Source of the DNA: Synechocystis sp. LKSZ1
Lineage (GTDB): Bacteria > Cyanobacteriota > Cyanobacteriia > Cyanobacteriales > Microcystaceae
Assembly: GCF_040436315.1 (NCBI RefSeq)
Contig: NZ_AP031572.1
Location: 2,914,001-2,978,000, forward strand
Direction: 5' to 3'
Length of the DNA stretch: 64,000 bases
Positions within the stretch are counted from its first letter, which is position 1, and each line of letters opens with the position of its first letter. Positions 9,591-18,753 of the stretch are shown piece by piece. The notes beneath the pieces were generated by a model that saw only the letters and a program-made list of their open reading frames with translations, was not told where the DNA came from and ran no database searches. The position numbers and the translations under genes are program-made.

Positions 9591-12500
9591 ATGGTCTCGG
9601 AGACAGGGCAACTTCAACAGCCAGAGGCCCAGATTGATTGGTCAGCGGTTTGCCAGTCAATGCTGGAACGGTTCTTACCCCGTAATTCGGTCAATACCCA
9701 ACCCCACAGTAAACAGGTGTTGTCCAAGGTGGTTCCCAAAACCCTCCGGATTACTCCTGTGCTCCGCAGGACGTCTGCTCAGGCTGCCTCGCCCAAGTAT
9801 GGGCCCCAGGCTTTTTTGCACCATCTCATTGCCCAGGGCCTGGCTAAATCCAAGGGGAAACGCTTGGCAATTTTGGGAGAAGCGGGGACGGGAAAAACAC
9901 TTTTTTTACAATATTTTGCCCATTGTCTTCTCCAGGAAAGCGAGGGCCAGAGCCTGCCCATCTGGATCAGCCCGGCCCAACTCAAGCAACTTTCGTTACG
10001 GGATTACTTGATGGGCCCCTGGCTAGAGCAGGCGGCCCAGGGCCACGTCCTTAGTCTGCCGCTGTGGCGACTCAGTTTTACCGAACAACTCCAGAGTGGA
10101 CGGCTGTGGATTCTCGCCGATGGTTTTGATTACAGTTACGCTGACCTCGATACACCAACGCACCAAGGGCCGCTTTCGAGCCTGATGAGTTCCCTCCAGG
10201 ATTGGTTTCGTCTTCATCTAGTGCTCACTTGCCGGCCCGAAACCCGTCAAAGTGACCCCAAGGGCCTGGTGGGGTTTGAGCGTTACCAAACGAGTCCCCT
10301 AGCTTATCCCGAAGAGGTGGAGCTGGCCATTGAGGATTGTTTGGCCCCCCAGGAAAGAGACTCCCCTGCTCCCCCTGAGCATCAAGATTTAGCCCAATCC
10401 CTACGCCAGGTTTTAGCCCAGGGCCAGCGAGAACATCTACGGCAGTGCCTGACTTCCCCCATCCGTTTGCTTCTCTGTTGCCGCTTTTGGCAGACTCGCC
10501 CCCCGGTCTTTCCCGCCAATCGGACGGCCCTCTATCGAGAGCTAAGTGAAGCCTTTTATCAGTGGAAAGCGGAATTAGTCTCTACCAATGGAGAACAACG
10601 CCAGAGCCTAGCCCAGGCCTTTGGCGAATTAGGTAAACGGGTACTGTTGGAAGACCGACCCAAGGACCAGTCCCTCTCCCAGGCAGATATGGAAGCGGTT
10701 TTCGGCAAAAATTCTCCCCTCCTACGCTTGGCCCTGCAACTCGGGTGGCTGATTCCCCGCGGCCTGGTGCGGGAAGGGGCCTGGGAACGGGGATATGGCT
10801 TTTTTGATCGCTCCTTTCGGGATTACTTTACAGCCCTTGTGATCGATAACTGGCAGTTCTTTCTAGAGCCCGCTACCCAGTCCTATCGGCTCTTCGACCC
10901 CCAATGGCAAGCGGTGATGCATTTCTGGATGGGTCGCACCGACGTAGCTGCCCAAGCGAAGAATGACTTTCTTGAAACTTTACTGGTCTTTGATGACCAT
11001 TGCAGTCCCGAAAATTTCTACGGCAAACGGGCCTTTCTCTTGGCCGCCAGTCTTCTGCAAGATTATCCCGACTTCCCCCAGGCCGACGCCATCCTAGAGC
11101 AACTCTGGCAAGCTAGCCAGGGCCAGACCGATAGCCCACTCCAGTGGCAGAAGCTCACAGCGGACTGTCTGCCCAACACCGACCGCTCCCATCTGATTGC
11201 TCTACTGTTGAAGCGCTTAACGCTCCCAGAAGCAGGGGCCAATGGGATTGCACCAATTTGTTCCTATCTTGCCCAGTGGGGGCCGGGTGATGAGGCGGCC
11301 ATGACAACCCTCCAGGCGCAACTCCGTCAGGTAGATCAGAAGACTCAGCGCTTTAATTTAGCCGAAACCCTCGGCCAGATCCATCCAGGGGATGAATTGG
11401 CCCTGCAAACTCTGATTCAAGAACTGCAAGACCCTAACCACGATGGTTACTACTTGGCCCTCCAGGCCCTGGGTAAAATCGCCAAGGGCAACCGCTCGGC
11501 CATTGCCGCTGTTCTGGAGGCCCTTTCCCTTGACCTGTCTCCCGTACAACATCGCCAGTTATTAGTCTGTTTAGAACACATTGCCCGCCACGATGACCTG
11601 GCCATTGCCAGTTTGACCCAACGCCTCCGTACCTATCCCGAGGGCCCCTTCCGCTGTCAGGTGGCTGAAAGCCTAGAAAAAATTGACCCCGGTAATCCCA
11701 CGGCCCTGTCTCTACTCCGGCGTTTACTCCTGCCCCAGGAGAGCCTCGATACTCGTAAACAGGGTATCTATAGCCTCGGGGAAATCGCCCTCCCCTCGGC
11801 CGCGGTGATTAATGATCTGGCGGCCCTACTCCAGGACAGTGATATTTTTCTGCGTTGGTTGGCCATGAGTAGCTTGGCCAAAATTGGCAATGGTCATCCG
11901 ACCGCCATTGCGGCCCTGGAAAATCTTCTGCGGGATATCCTGGACCAACCGACTTCGGAAGAATCGGAATGGCTATTGAAGGAAGGCGTCGATGCCCTAG
12001 CCAAGATCGATCCCGGCAATCCTCTACTCCTCCATACGCTAGTCCATTTACTGGAAAATCCCCTCGACCCCCAGACCCACCAGGATAGTGCAGAAATTCT
12101 AGGCCAACTGGATCCCGGTAATCCCAGTGCCATCAACGTCCTGCTAAAGCTCCTGCGTAAAAATAGTGATGAATTTATCCAGCGCCAAGCCGCTACCAAC
12201 CTAGGACTGATCGATCCCGGCAACCTAACAGCTATGATGGCCCTGATCAATCTTCTCAACCAGAGTAGTAATCAGGATATTAAACGCTTGGCTGCCCAGA
12301 GTTTAGGCCAAATTGGCCAGCAAAACCCTGCGGTAATCGCGGCCCTGGTGCGGAGTGTTGAACGACAACCGGAACGGGAAACCCTGCGGGCTATTATTCA
12401 AAGCCTGACTAAGGTCGGCCAAGGCAATCGAGAAGTGGCCCATCTCCTCCTCAATCTCCTGCGTCGTCAAACGGACCCGTCCCTGCGTCTAGAGATTGCT

Positions 12501-13037
12501 GAAAGCCTAACCACCATTCTTCCCCAAAAAATGCTGACCTTTGTGGTGACCCAGCTACGGGATTGGTGTACTCAAGGCAGTGACCACCGCCAACCGGCTG
12601 ACTGGGAACTCCTCTGGCATTGTGCCCAGGCCTTACCCTACACCACTTTTTATCAGGCCTGGCATCACCATGCTTTGGAAGAGGCCAATGCCCCCAGTCT
12701 ATCTCCGGATCATTTTTGGGTCGGGCAGGCCAGTCTGACGGTAGAGCATGGCTATCAAAAAGTAGCCAAACATCCCGGCCAAGCTGTCGCCCTCTGGGCC
12801 TTAACCGTTCCCCAGGCCACAGAACTATCCGCAAGTCCAGCCTGGGAATTGGAAACCCTGGCTAACCTGGCGCGACAATTGCGTCAGCAATGGCCCACCC
12901 TCCAGAGCATTGTGATCCATCATCGTTTTGGGCCGATGACCGCGGGAGACATCTCCTTGGTGGTGGCCATCGGTGCCCCCGATTTTTCCCTAGCCTGGGA
13001 GGCCCTGCGGGACATCCGAACGGCCCTCCAACCCTAA
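9591..13037 (+). CDS. NACHT NTPase with HEAT repeats and MoaE-like C-terminus
   Basis: The 1148-residue STAND-type protein has a P-loop GEAGTGKT at 96-103 and a Walker B-like strand LWILADGFDY near residue 175. The NACHT helical region extends to about 450. Many HEAT-type repeats with a DPGNP signature then run from about 560 to 985. After a YTTFYQAWHHH segment, roughly the last 120 residues resemble molybdopterin synthase large subunit (MoaE): QQWPTLQSIVIHHRFGPM, AGDISLVVAIGAP, AWEALRDIRTAL, with HHRFG at 1110-1114. The protein ends before the position of the MoaE catalytic lysines. NACHT proteins are sensors and some are anti-phage. The trigger here is unknown. Confidence 0.85.
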   Translation: MVSETGQLQQPEAQIDWSAVCQSMLERFLPRNSVNTQPHSKQVLSKVVPKTLRITPVLRRTSAQAASPKYGPQAFLHHLIAQGLAKSKGKRLAILGEAGTGKTLFLQYFAHCLLQESEGQSLPIWISPAQLKQLSLRDYLMGPWLEQAAQGHVLSLPLWRLSFTEQLQSGRLWILADGFDYSYADLDTPTHQGPLSSLMSSLQDWFRLHLVLTCRPETRQSDPKGLVGFERYQTSPLAYPEEVELAIEDCLAPQERDSPAPPEHQDLAQSLRQVLAQGQREHLRQCLTSPIRLLLCCRFWQTRPPVFPANRTALYRELSEAFYQWKAELVSTNGEQRQSLAQAFGELGKRVLLEDRPKDQSLSQADMEAVFGKNSPLLRLALQLGWLIPRGLVREGAWERGYGFFDRSFRDYFTALVIDNWQFFLEPATQSYRLFDPQWQAVMHFWMGRTDVAAQAKNDFLETLLVFDDHCSPENFYGKRAFLLAASLLQDYPDFPQADAILEQLWQASQGQTDSPLQWQKLTADCLPNTDRSHLIALLLKRLTLPEAGANGIAPICSYLAQWGPGDEAAMTTLQAQLRQVDQKTQRFNLAETLGQIHPGDELALQTLIQELQDPNHDGYYLALQALGKIAKGNRSAIAAVLEALSLDLSPVQHRQLLVCLEHIARHDDLAIASLTQRLRTYPEGPFRCQVAESLEKIDPGNPTALSLLRRLLLPQESLDTRKQGIYSLGEIALPSAAVINDLAALLQDSDIFLRWLAMSSLAKIGNGHPTAIAALENLLRDILDQPTSEESEWLLKEGVDALAKIDPGNPLLLHTLVHLLENPLDPQTHQDSAEILGQLDPGNPSAINVLLKLLRKNSDEFIQRQAATNLGLIDPGNLTAMMALINLLNQSSNQDIKRLAAQSLGQIGQQNPAVIAALVRSVERQPERETLRAIIQSLTKVGQGNREVAHLLLNLLRRQTDPSLRLEIAESLTTILPQKMLTFVVTQLRDWCTQGSDHRQPADWELLWHCAQALPYTTFYQAWHHHALEEANAPSLSPDHFWVGQASLTVEHGYQKVAKHPGQAVALWALTVPQATELSASPAWELETLANLARQLRQQWPTLQSIVIHHRFGPMTAGDISLVVAIGAPDFSLAWEALRDIRTALQP

Positions 13038-13793
13038 TTGCCGACAAAAGGCCAAAACCACTTCCACCTCATCGGTCTGTTGAGGGTAGGCTAAACTCGG
13101 ACGGGCAATCCGGATGAGGGGAATCTTTAGGGCCTGGGCCACCTGAGCCTTAACCGCTTCTCCCCCTGCCTGGCCTGAGGCCTTAGTGACGACAAGGGTA
13201 ATCTGCCATTGTTGCCAGAGGGCCTGCTCTAGGGCCGCACTAATGGGGGGACGCAGGGCCATCAACTGTCCAGCCTGAAAGCCGCCTTGGGTCGCCAGGG
13301 CCAGAGCCGTTGGTGTGGGCAGAATACGAGCAAAGAGTGCAGCCCGTGGTTGCCACGGGAGGAAGTGGGGCAGGGCCTTGGCCCCGAGGGTCAATAACAC
13401 CCGCTGGCCCTGGAGATAGGAGCCTTGGAGGAGTTCGGTCAGACTAGCCAGGGTTGTGACACCAGCGGTTGCCGGTACAGTCGGCCGTTCGTAACGGAGA
13501 TAGGGGAGTTGGTATTGGAGCGCCCCTGCCATGGCTAGTTGGGACACTTGTGCGGCAAAGGGATGGGAAGCATCGACAATGGCCCGGATCTGATGCTGAG
13601 CTAAAAATTGGGGTAAATGCTCTGGCTGGAGGATTTGGACTTGAATGGCGAGATAGGGGCTAGGGGCATAAAGCCGTTGCGCCGCTGGCGTCGTGACCGT
13701 CACCAAGCAGGGAATCGCCGCCGCCGCCAGAGCCTTAGCTAGAATGGCACTTTCCTGGGTACCACCAATTAACCAGACCCGTCCTCTGTCCAT
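12990..13793 (-). CDS. cobK: Precorrin-6A reductase
   Basis: The ATG at 13793 (MDRGRVWLIGGTQES) fits the CobK/CbiJ family start; a TTG 33 bases upstream is in frame but less likely. The ~267-residue protein has the NADPH-binding GGTQESAILAKAL, then VDASHPFAAQVS and YLRYERP, all family hallmarks. It reduces precorrin-6A to precorrin-6B in corrin ring synthesis. The 3' end overlaps the convergent NACHT gene by 48 bases. The start lies five bases after the DUF3143 stop. Confidence 0.9.
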   Translation of the reverse strand: MDRGRVWLIGGTQESAILAKALAAAAIPCLVTVTTPAAQRLYAPSPYLAIQVQILQPEHLPQFLAQHQIRAIVDASHPFAAQVSQLAMAGALQYQLPYLRYERPTVPATAGVTTLASLTELLQGSYLQGQRVLLTLGAKALPHFLPWQPRAALFARILPTPTALALATQGGFQAGQLMALRPPISAALEQALWQQWQITLVVTKASGQAGGEAVKAQVAQALKIPLIRIARPSLAYPQQTDEVEVVLAFCRQLGLEGRSDVPQGLPG

Positions 13794-13797
13794 CTCC

Positions 13798-14067
13798 CTA
13801 GGGGCCGGCGAGGACTGCTGCTTCAATATCTTCTCGGCTCAAGGAATACTTAAAACTACGGGCAATTTCCCGTTCTGAATTCCGAGGAAAATAGCGCACC
13901 GTCACTTCTTCAATGTCGAGGCACAATTCCGCCGTCCATTGGGGAAATTGAATATGCCAACAGTGGGGGGCTTGGGTATCTTTTTCGCCACCGAGGGCCG
14001 TTAACCAGCGCTCAATCTGCGGCAAGGGATGATTGTAGAGGGGGGTATCAGCAGGGGGGAGAGTCAT
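13798..14067 (-). CDS. DUF3143 family protein
   Basis: The 89-residue soluble protein matches the cyanobacterial DUF3143 family by length and pattern: LYNHPLPQIERWLTALGGE, then HCWHIQFPQWTAELCLDIEE and a basic SEREIARSFKYSLSREDIE tail. It has no signal peptide or membrane segment. Function is unknown. It is upstream of and close to cobK on the same strand, and 38 bases downstream of the DDOR-like gene. Confidence 0.75.
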   Translation of the reverse strand: MTLPPADTPLYNHPLPQIERWLTALGGEKDTQAPHCWHIQFPQWTAELCLDIEEVTVRYFPRNSEREIARSFKYSLSREDIEAAVLAGP

Positions 14068-14105
14068 AGATAGTAGGAAGTCTCGATAGGGCCAGACAGG
14101 ACTTG

Positions 14106-15104
14106 CTAAGCTAGTTTAGCCAAATTTTCTTCCCATTTACGGGGGGCACTGGCCCGACGGATATTACGCCAGATCTGAGTAGCGGCTAGGGTGCCGTCGG
14201 CAACAGCGACAGAGACTTGATTAAGGCCTTTCTTGAGGTCTCCCAGGGCAAATAGACGCGGGTGGCTGGTCTGGGCCATGTCATTGGTGACTAAATTTTC
14301 CCCGTCCCACTCCAGATTGGGAATGCCTTTGAGGTAATGGTTATGGTAAATAGAGCCCATGTTGATTAGGCCGGTTGTGGCTTCCACCACTTGTCCATCG
14401 GCCAATTTGATCCCCTGGAGGTGGTGATTTTCCCCCAAAAATTCCACAATCGGTTGTTCGTAGAGGGGATAGCCATGCTCAGCTAATTTGGCCCTCATGG
14501 CATCACCAACAGAGCAGAGGCCATGGGTCAGTACCGAAATGTAGGGGGTAAACCAATTTAGAACAAAGGCGGCGTTAATTTGACCTTCTGTACCGGCGAT
14601 CAAGACCGCCTTTTGATCCCACATGTCAAAGCCATCGCAGATCATACAAACGTGGAGAGTATAACCTGCGTAATCATAGACATTCTGCATATTTTCTAGC
14701 TGGGGCAGATGATCCATAATCCCGGAGGCCGCAATCACGTATTTACCGTGAAAAACGGGATAGATGCTATCGGTTTTACCCACCTTGACCTTAACCGCAA
14801 AGGTCTCTCCTTCATCCACCACCTCCTCTACAAAACCCCGTAGGTAGTCTGCCCCCCAATCAAGAGCTTGTTTGGTGGCATGGTTTAAAATATCTCGCCC
14901 CGGGGTATCAGGGTCTAGACCAACGTAATTGCGCAGATCCTGCATCCAGAGAGACCGGCCTTTACCTTTCTCAATGACCAAACAGGATAGGCCATAGCGA
15001 GCTAGATAGATAGCTGCAGAAAGCCCCCCCATGCCGCCGCCCACCACAATGGCATCATAAACTTGGTCTAGGCGGGTGTGGAGATTTTTGCTAGAGAGTT
15101 TCAT
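14106..15104 (-). CDS. DDOR-type thioredoxin-reductase-like flavoprotein
   Basis: The 332-residue flavoprotein has the FAD motif AIVVGGGMGGLSAAIYL, a CxxC pair at C153/C156 (HVCMICDGFD) and a C-terminal FALGDLKKGLNQVSVAVADG FAD site. The region that binds NADPH in thioredoxin reductases (GxGxxA and HRRxxxR) is replaced by AGTEGQINAAF and VLTHG, so NADPH binding is doubtful. This pattern matches the diflavin-linked disulfide oxidoreductase (DDOR) described from Gloeobacter. Its electron donor is not known. It lies 119 bases downstream of the peroxiredoxin gene on the same strand. Confidence 0.8.
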   Translation of the reverse strand: MKLSSKNLHTRLDQVYDAIVVGGGMGGLSAAIYLARYGLSCLVIEKGKGRSLWMQDLRNYVGLDPDTPGRDILNHATKQALDWGADYLRGFVEEVVDEGETFAVKVKVGKTDSIYPVFHGKYVIAASGIMDHLPQLENMQNVYDYAGYTLHVCMICDGFDMWDQKAVLIAGTEGQINAAFVLNWFTPYISVLTHGLCSVGDAMRAKLAEHGYPLYEQPIVEFLGENHHLQGIKLADGQVVEATTGLINMGSIYHNHYLKGIPNLEWDGENLVTNDMAQTSHPRLFALGDLKKGLNQVSVAVADGTLAATQIWRNIRRASAPRKWEENLAKLA

Positions 15105-15146
15105 GGTGGCAGTCTCCTAGGAAAATACGAAGTAGGAACAGTCTAA

Positions 15147-15178
15147 CCCCCTACTCCGATAGCAAGGAGTGGAGGGGG
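15147..15178 (-). terminator. Hairpin between peroxiredoxin and DDOR-like genes
   Basis: CCCCCTACTCC (15147-15157) and GGAGTGGAGGGGG (15166-15178) pair into an 11-bp GC-rich stem with a two-base bulge and an eight-base loop. It follows the peroxiredoxin gene on the minus strand. No clear T-run follows, so it may be an attenuator or an mRNA 3'-end stabiliser rather than a full terminator. Confidence 0.5.
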
Positions 15179-15223
15179 CCAGATTACTGATTAGGGAGAT
15201 TTCGAGAAACTTCCTAAAGAAAA

Positions 15224-15793
15224 TTAGCCAACAAATTCTTTGCGAGGAGCACAAACGCCGGTGGCGTCTGTTCCTTTGAGGTAAGCCAGCATCGTGTCGG
15301 CATCAGATACTTCAAAGGGGTCGGTGGGACAGTTGTCAGCGAAGTCAGGTTCAACAAACATTTTTTCGATCACACCATCGTTGACTAGCATGGAGTAGCG
15401 CCAGGAACGCATGCCAAAGCCGAGGTTAGCTTTGTCCACCAGCATCCCCATTTTGCGGGTAAATTCACCGTTACCGTCGGGGAGTAGGAAGACATTTTTG
15501 GCCCCAATTTCTTTGCCCCATTTGAACATGACAAAGGCATCGTTCACAGAGACACAGATAATTTGATCAACCCCTAGGGCCTTGAATTCATCGTAGAGTT
15601 CTTCGTAGCGGGGCAGGTGATTAGAGGAACAGGTGGGGGTGAAGGCACCGGGTAGGGAGAAGACCACCACTTTCTTACCACCGAAAATTTGCTCCGTGGT
15701 TTTGTCTTCCCAACGGTAGGGGTTGGGGCCAGGGACGGATTCGTCGCGGACACGAGTCTTGAAAACCACACTGGGTAGGCGTTCGGGAGTCAT
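15224..15793 (-). CDS. Peroxiredoxin (Prx5/PrxII type)
   Basis: The ATG at 15793 follows GAAGAGGTAACT, a good ribosome site; the frame is open further upstream but without family similarity. The 189-residue protein has the peroxidatic cysteine C55 in [14 protein letters not shown], and the [20 protein letters not shown] block of PrxII/Prx5 enzymes. It reduces H2O2 and alkyl hydroperoxides using thiol donors. It is transcribed divergently from a Fur-family perR, with a palindromic site between them. The same arrangement is known for Synechocystis sll1621/slr1738. Confidence 0.93.
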   Translation of the reverse strand: MTPERLPSVVFKTRVRDESVPGPNPYRWEDKTTEQIFGGKKVVVFSLPGAFTPTCSSNHLPRYEELYDEFKALGVDQIICVSVNDAFVMFKWGKEIGAKNVFLLPDGNGEFTRKMGMLVDKANLGFGMRSWRYSMLVNDGVIEKMFVEPDFADNCPTDPFEVSDADTMLAYLKGTDATGVCAPRKEFVG

Positions 15794-15866
15794 AGTTACC
15801 TCTTCAGTTAAATGCAGGGTCAAGAATACTTGAGGGGGGGTAGGCGTGAGTTGCCCCACCTGTTAA

Positions 15867-15881
15867 TCAGAATAATTCTGA
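15867..15881. promoter_or_regulatory. Probable PerR box (7-1-7 palindrome)
   Basis: TCAGAATAATTCTGA is a perfect 7-1-7 inverted repeat, the spacing typical of Fur/PerR operators (compare TTATAATNATTATAA). It sits 74 bases upstream of the peroxiredoxin start and about 170 bases upstream of the divergent perR. It is therefore placed to control the peroxiredoxin promoter and possibly perR itself. The binding is inferred from architecture and context. Confidence 0.65.
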
Positions 15882-16049
15882 GTTAGAAATAAGTCAAGTA
15901 TTTGAATTATCCATTTAAAATAATCTATAAAGCTTAAGAGAGACTTAAGGCCAATGCTAGGATAAAAAAGTTAAGGCATAATAAAAGACCAATTTATCGA
16001 GACTCGATGGCGCCTAGGTTGCCATTGTTCAGTTAGGGGAGGTGTCACC

Positions 16050-16481
16050 ATGGCATTGATGACGGCAGAAATTATTCAAACCCTCAAGACAAAAGGTCTG
16101 CGGGTAACTCCCCAGCGCTTTTCCGTCTATGCCAATCTCCTGGCACGAGCCGATCATCCTACCGCTGAGCAGATTTTGCTCGACCTGAACCAAAATGGCC
16201 CCCAATCTTCCCAGGCGACGGTCTATAGTTCCCTCCAGGCCCTGCAAAAAGCAGGTTTGATCCGAGAAGTCCTACTGGAGTCGGGGGTGAGTCGCTACGA
16301 TGCCAACATCCAACCCCACCACCATTTCCGTTGTCGTTGTTGTGGTGAGATCCAGGATATTCCCTGGGCTCAACTCCAGGACTTGAACCTGCAATCCCTA
16401 CAATCAGGCCGACGGGTCGAGGGCTACGAGATCACGATCCATGGGGTTTGTGACGATTGCCATCCGACGGAAAGATTCTAA
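16050..16481 (+). CDS. perR: Fur-family peroxide regulator PerR
   Basis: The 143-residue protein has a winged helix (KTKGLRVTPQRFSVYANLL; recognition region about SSQATVYSSLQALQKAGL). A dimerisation domain follows with a structural zinc site formed by C95/C98 (FRCRCCGE) and C134/C137 (GVCDDCH), and metal-binding histidines (QPHHHF). Similarity and its position opposite a peroxiredoxin gene point to PerR rather than Fur or Zur. An ATG nine bases further in is an alternative start. Confidence 0.85.
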   Translation: MALMTAEIIQTLKTKGLRVTPQRFSVYANLLARADHPTAEQILLDLNQNGPQSSQATVYSSLQALQKAGLIREVLLESGVSRYDANIQPHHHFRCRCCGEIQDIPWAQLQDLNLQSLQSGRRVEGYEITIHGVCDDCHPTERF

Positions 16482-16755
16482 ATTCGGTAGAACCATCGCT
16501 TGGTATTGATGAAGTCCCGTCGGTTGTTCTGGGTAGGAGCCTAGCGGATTTTGCTAGAATCTGCGTAGAGACCATCGTGACCGTTAGTTTTTCGATATTC
16601 CCGAGATGGAGTACTTTCATCGCCGAGCATCCAGCTATCAACCTAGCTCAACGCGATGGTGATTTTAGTTGGCCCGACTGGGAATACTAAAGATAATGCC
16701 CCAGATAATCTAGAACTATTATTAGCGGTGACTCAATCCGTGGGAGAACGCCACC

Positions 16756-17994
16756 ATGCTCGACCCCTTTGACCTCAACTTTGCTGACGATGGTTTTTCT
16801 GCTCTACCAGATACGGTTAGGGAAGCAGAGGGGCTTTCTCCCGAAGACGCAGAATTTTTGAGTCTGCAACTTCCCGACCTGGCCTATACGGAAATGATTA
16901 GTCGGCAGAAAGCCAGTACGGATCTAGTGAGGCTCTATCTCCAGGATATTGGCCGGATTCCCCTGCTCAAGCGGGAAGAAGAAGTAGCCCTGGCCCAGCA
17001 AATTCAGCGCTATCTAGACTTACTGAAACTTCGGGAGCAGGCCCTGGCCCAGCAAAATCCGGCCCTCCAGCGTTTTGTGCAAGTAATTTATTACCACGAT
17101 GCCCTCCTTTCCCGTTTTGGGCATCGTCCCTCCTTTGAACGCTGGGCCAAGGAAGCCGGTCTGGAGGTGGATGAATTAAAAGAAGTACTGGTGTTGGGGA
17201 AGCAGGCCTGGGCTGACCTGGCTAACGTGCCCATTACTACCCTTGAAACCTTACAAAAACAAGGTATTCGGGCCAAGGCGCAAATGATCAAGGCCAATTT
17301 GCGGCTAGTGGTTTCCGTGGCCAAAAAATATCAGAATCGCGGCCTAGAACTGCTGGATCTGATCCAAGAGGGAACCCTCGGCCTAGAGCGGGCAGTGGAA
17401 AAATTTGACCCGACCAAGGGCTATCGCTTCAGTACCTATTCCTACTGGTGGATTCGCCAGGGCATTACCCGAGCCATTGCCACCCAGGGCCGGATGATTC
17501 GTCTACCCGTTCACATCACCGAAAAACTGAATCGCATCAAGCGAGCCCAGCGCAAGATTTCCCAAGATAAGGGCCGCACCGCCACCCTCGATGAAGTGGC
17601 CTATGCCCTAGAGATGACCCCCAGCCAAATCCGAGAAGTATTGACCCGAGTGCCGCGCGCCGTTTCCCTAGAGCTAAAAATTGGTCAAGATAAAGATACT
17701 GAGCTCCTAGATTTAATTGAGGCGGAAGACCCGTCTCCGGAAGACAACCTCATCCACGAATCCTTGCGACGGGACTTAGAGGAAATTTTGGCGGATTTAA
17801 CTCCTCGGGAGCAGGAAGTCATTACCTTGCGCTATGGTTTCCAGGATGGCACCGCCTATTCTCTATCCGATATTGGCCGTATTCTCCAGCTTTCACGGGA
17901 GCGCGTGCGCCAAATTGAAGCCAAGGCTCTGCAAAAACTACGCCATCCTCGCCGTCGTGACCGGATTCGAGACTACTTCGACAGCTTGGAATAA
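16756..17994 (+). CDS. sigC: RNA polymerase sigma factor, group 2 (SigC-like)
   Basis: The 412-residue sigma-70 protein has region 1.2 (TDLVRLYLQDIGRIPLL), region 2 (NLRLVVSVAKKYQNRG, then FDPTKGYRFSTYSYWWIRQG), region 3, and region 4.2 with helix-turn-helix SLSDIGRILQLSRERVRQIE. A non-conserved insert of about 100 residues separates regions 1.2 and 2.1 (LQRFVQVIYYHDALLSRFG). This and the overall length match cyanobacterial SigC better than SigA, B, D or E. SigC-type factors act in stationary-phase and heat-stress transcription. It reads toward the atp operon but is separated by 237 bases. Confidence 0.85.
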   Translation: MLDPFDLNFADDGFSALPDTVREAEGLSPEDAEFLSLQLPDLAYTEMISRQKASTDLVRLYLQDIGRIPLLKREEEVALAQQIQRYLDLLKLREQALAQQNPALQRFVQVIYYHDALLSRFGHRPSFERWAKEAGLEVDELKEVLVLGKQAWADLANVPITTLETLQKQGIRAKAQMIKANLRLVVSVAKKYQNRGLELLDLIQEGTLGLERAVEKFDPTKGYRFSTYSYWWIRQGITRAIATQGRMIRLPVHITEKLNRIKRAQRKISQDKGRTATLDEVAYALEMTPSQIREVLTRVPRAVSLELKIGQDKDTELLDLIEAEDPSPEDNLIHESLRRDLEEILADLTPREQEVITLRYGFQDGTAYSLSDIGRILQLSRERVRQIEAKALQKLRHPRRRDRIRDYFDSLE

Positions 17995-18231
17995 GTCAAA
18001 CGACTGAACACTAGCTTACCGACGAATGGCCTCGGCTCGCTTCCTCGCATTGCCAGGCTGAGGTGTTTCACGCCTCTTAACCCTAGACATCATCCCGACC
18101 AAGGCCCCACAAAAAATAAAAATTGTGTTACAACGCCGTGATATGATTGCTTCTGGCTTAGGGCGTCGAGGCCTTTCGGCCGAGCCAATTCCTAAGCACA
18201 GTTTCTCTGTGTCTGCGTAATAGCGAAAAGC

Positions 18232-18675
18232 GTGACTCCGCCTATTTCCCCCTCTGACCCTCTCGCTCTGGCAGAGGCCCCTCTCGGTGCCACTGTCGTT
18301 GAGACCAGCGTCGATAACGGCATGCGAGAGTTTTACGAGCTTCAGCAACGTTTATTACTCTGGACTCTGGGGGCCAGCATCGTTATTTTTGGCTGTGTCT
18401 GGTGGGCCTATGGCCTAGCAATCGCGCTGAATTACTTACTCGGTGCTGGTGGTGGTCTTATCTACCTTAAGCTATTGGCCAGAGATGTTGAACGGATAGG
18501 CGTCCAATCAGGAAGAGCAGGCATGAAGGGATTAGCGCTGTTTGCCGGCTTAATCATCATCGCAACTCAGCGAGAAAGTCTTCAAATACTGCCTATTTTC
18601 CTGGGATTTCTAACCTATAAAACCGCCATCATCATCTACATGCTCCAAAGCGTTTTCACGCCGACGACAAAGTAG
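18232..18675 (+). CDS. atpI: ATP synthase assembly protein I (Atp1)
   Basis: The first gene of the atp cluster encodes a 147-residue membrane protein with four hydrophobic segments ([63 protein letters not shown]). AtpI assists c-ring assembly. The start is a GTG at 18232; an ATG at residue 30 (MREFYELQQ) would remove the acidic leader and cannot be excluded. It precedes atpB by 78 bases. Confidence 0.88.
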   Translation: MTPPISPSDPLALAEAPLGATVVETSVDNGMREFYELQQRLLLWTLGASIVIFGCVWWAYGLAIALNYLLGAGGGLIYLKLLARDVERIGVQSGRAGMKGLALFAGLIIIATQRESLQILPIFLGFLTYKTAIIIYMLQSVFTPTTK

Positions 18676-18753
18676 ACCATGAGAGGTTCAGGAAGGGTTT
18701 AGTTCATGACTAAAATTCCCTTGTCCTAACTGAGTAAATCTAACCGAATAACA

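Noticed and set aside
16432-16690. Overlapping frames on both strands between perR and sigC
   Set aside because: Neither has a ribosome site or recognisable sequence; the gap is an ordinary intergenic region with promoter functions.
18016-18348. 110-codon minus-strand frame overlapping the start of atpI
   Set aside because: It is antisense to a well-supported gene, composition is Arg-rich shadow-like, and no family resemblance is seen.
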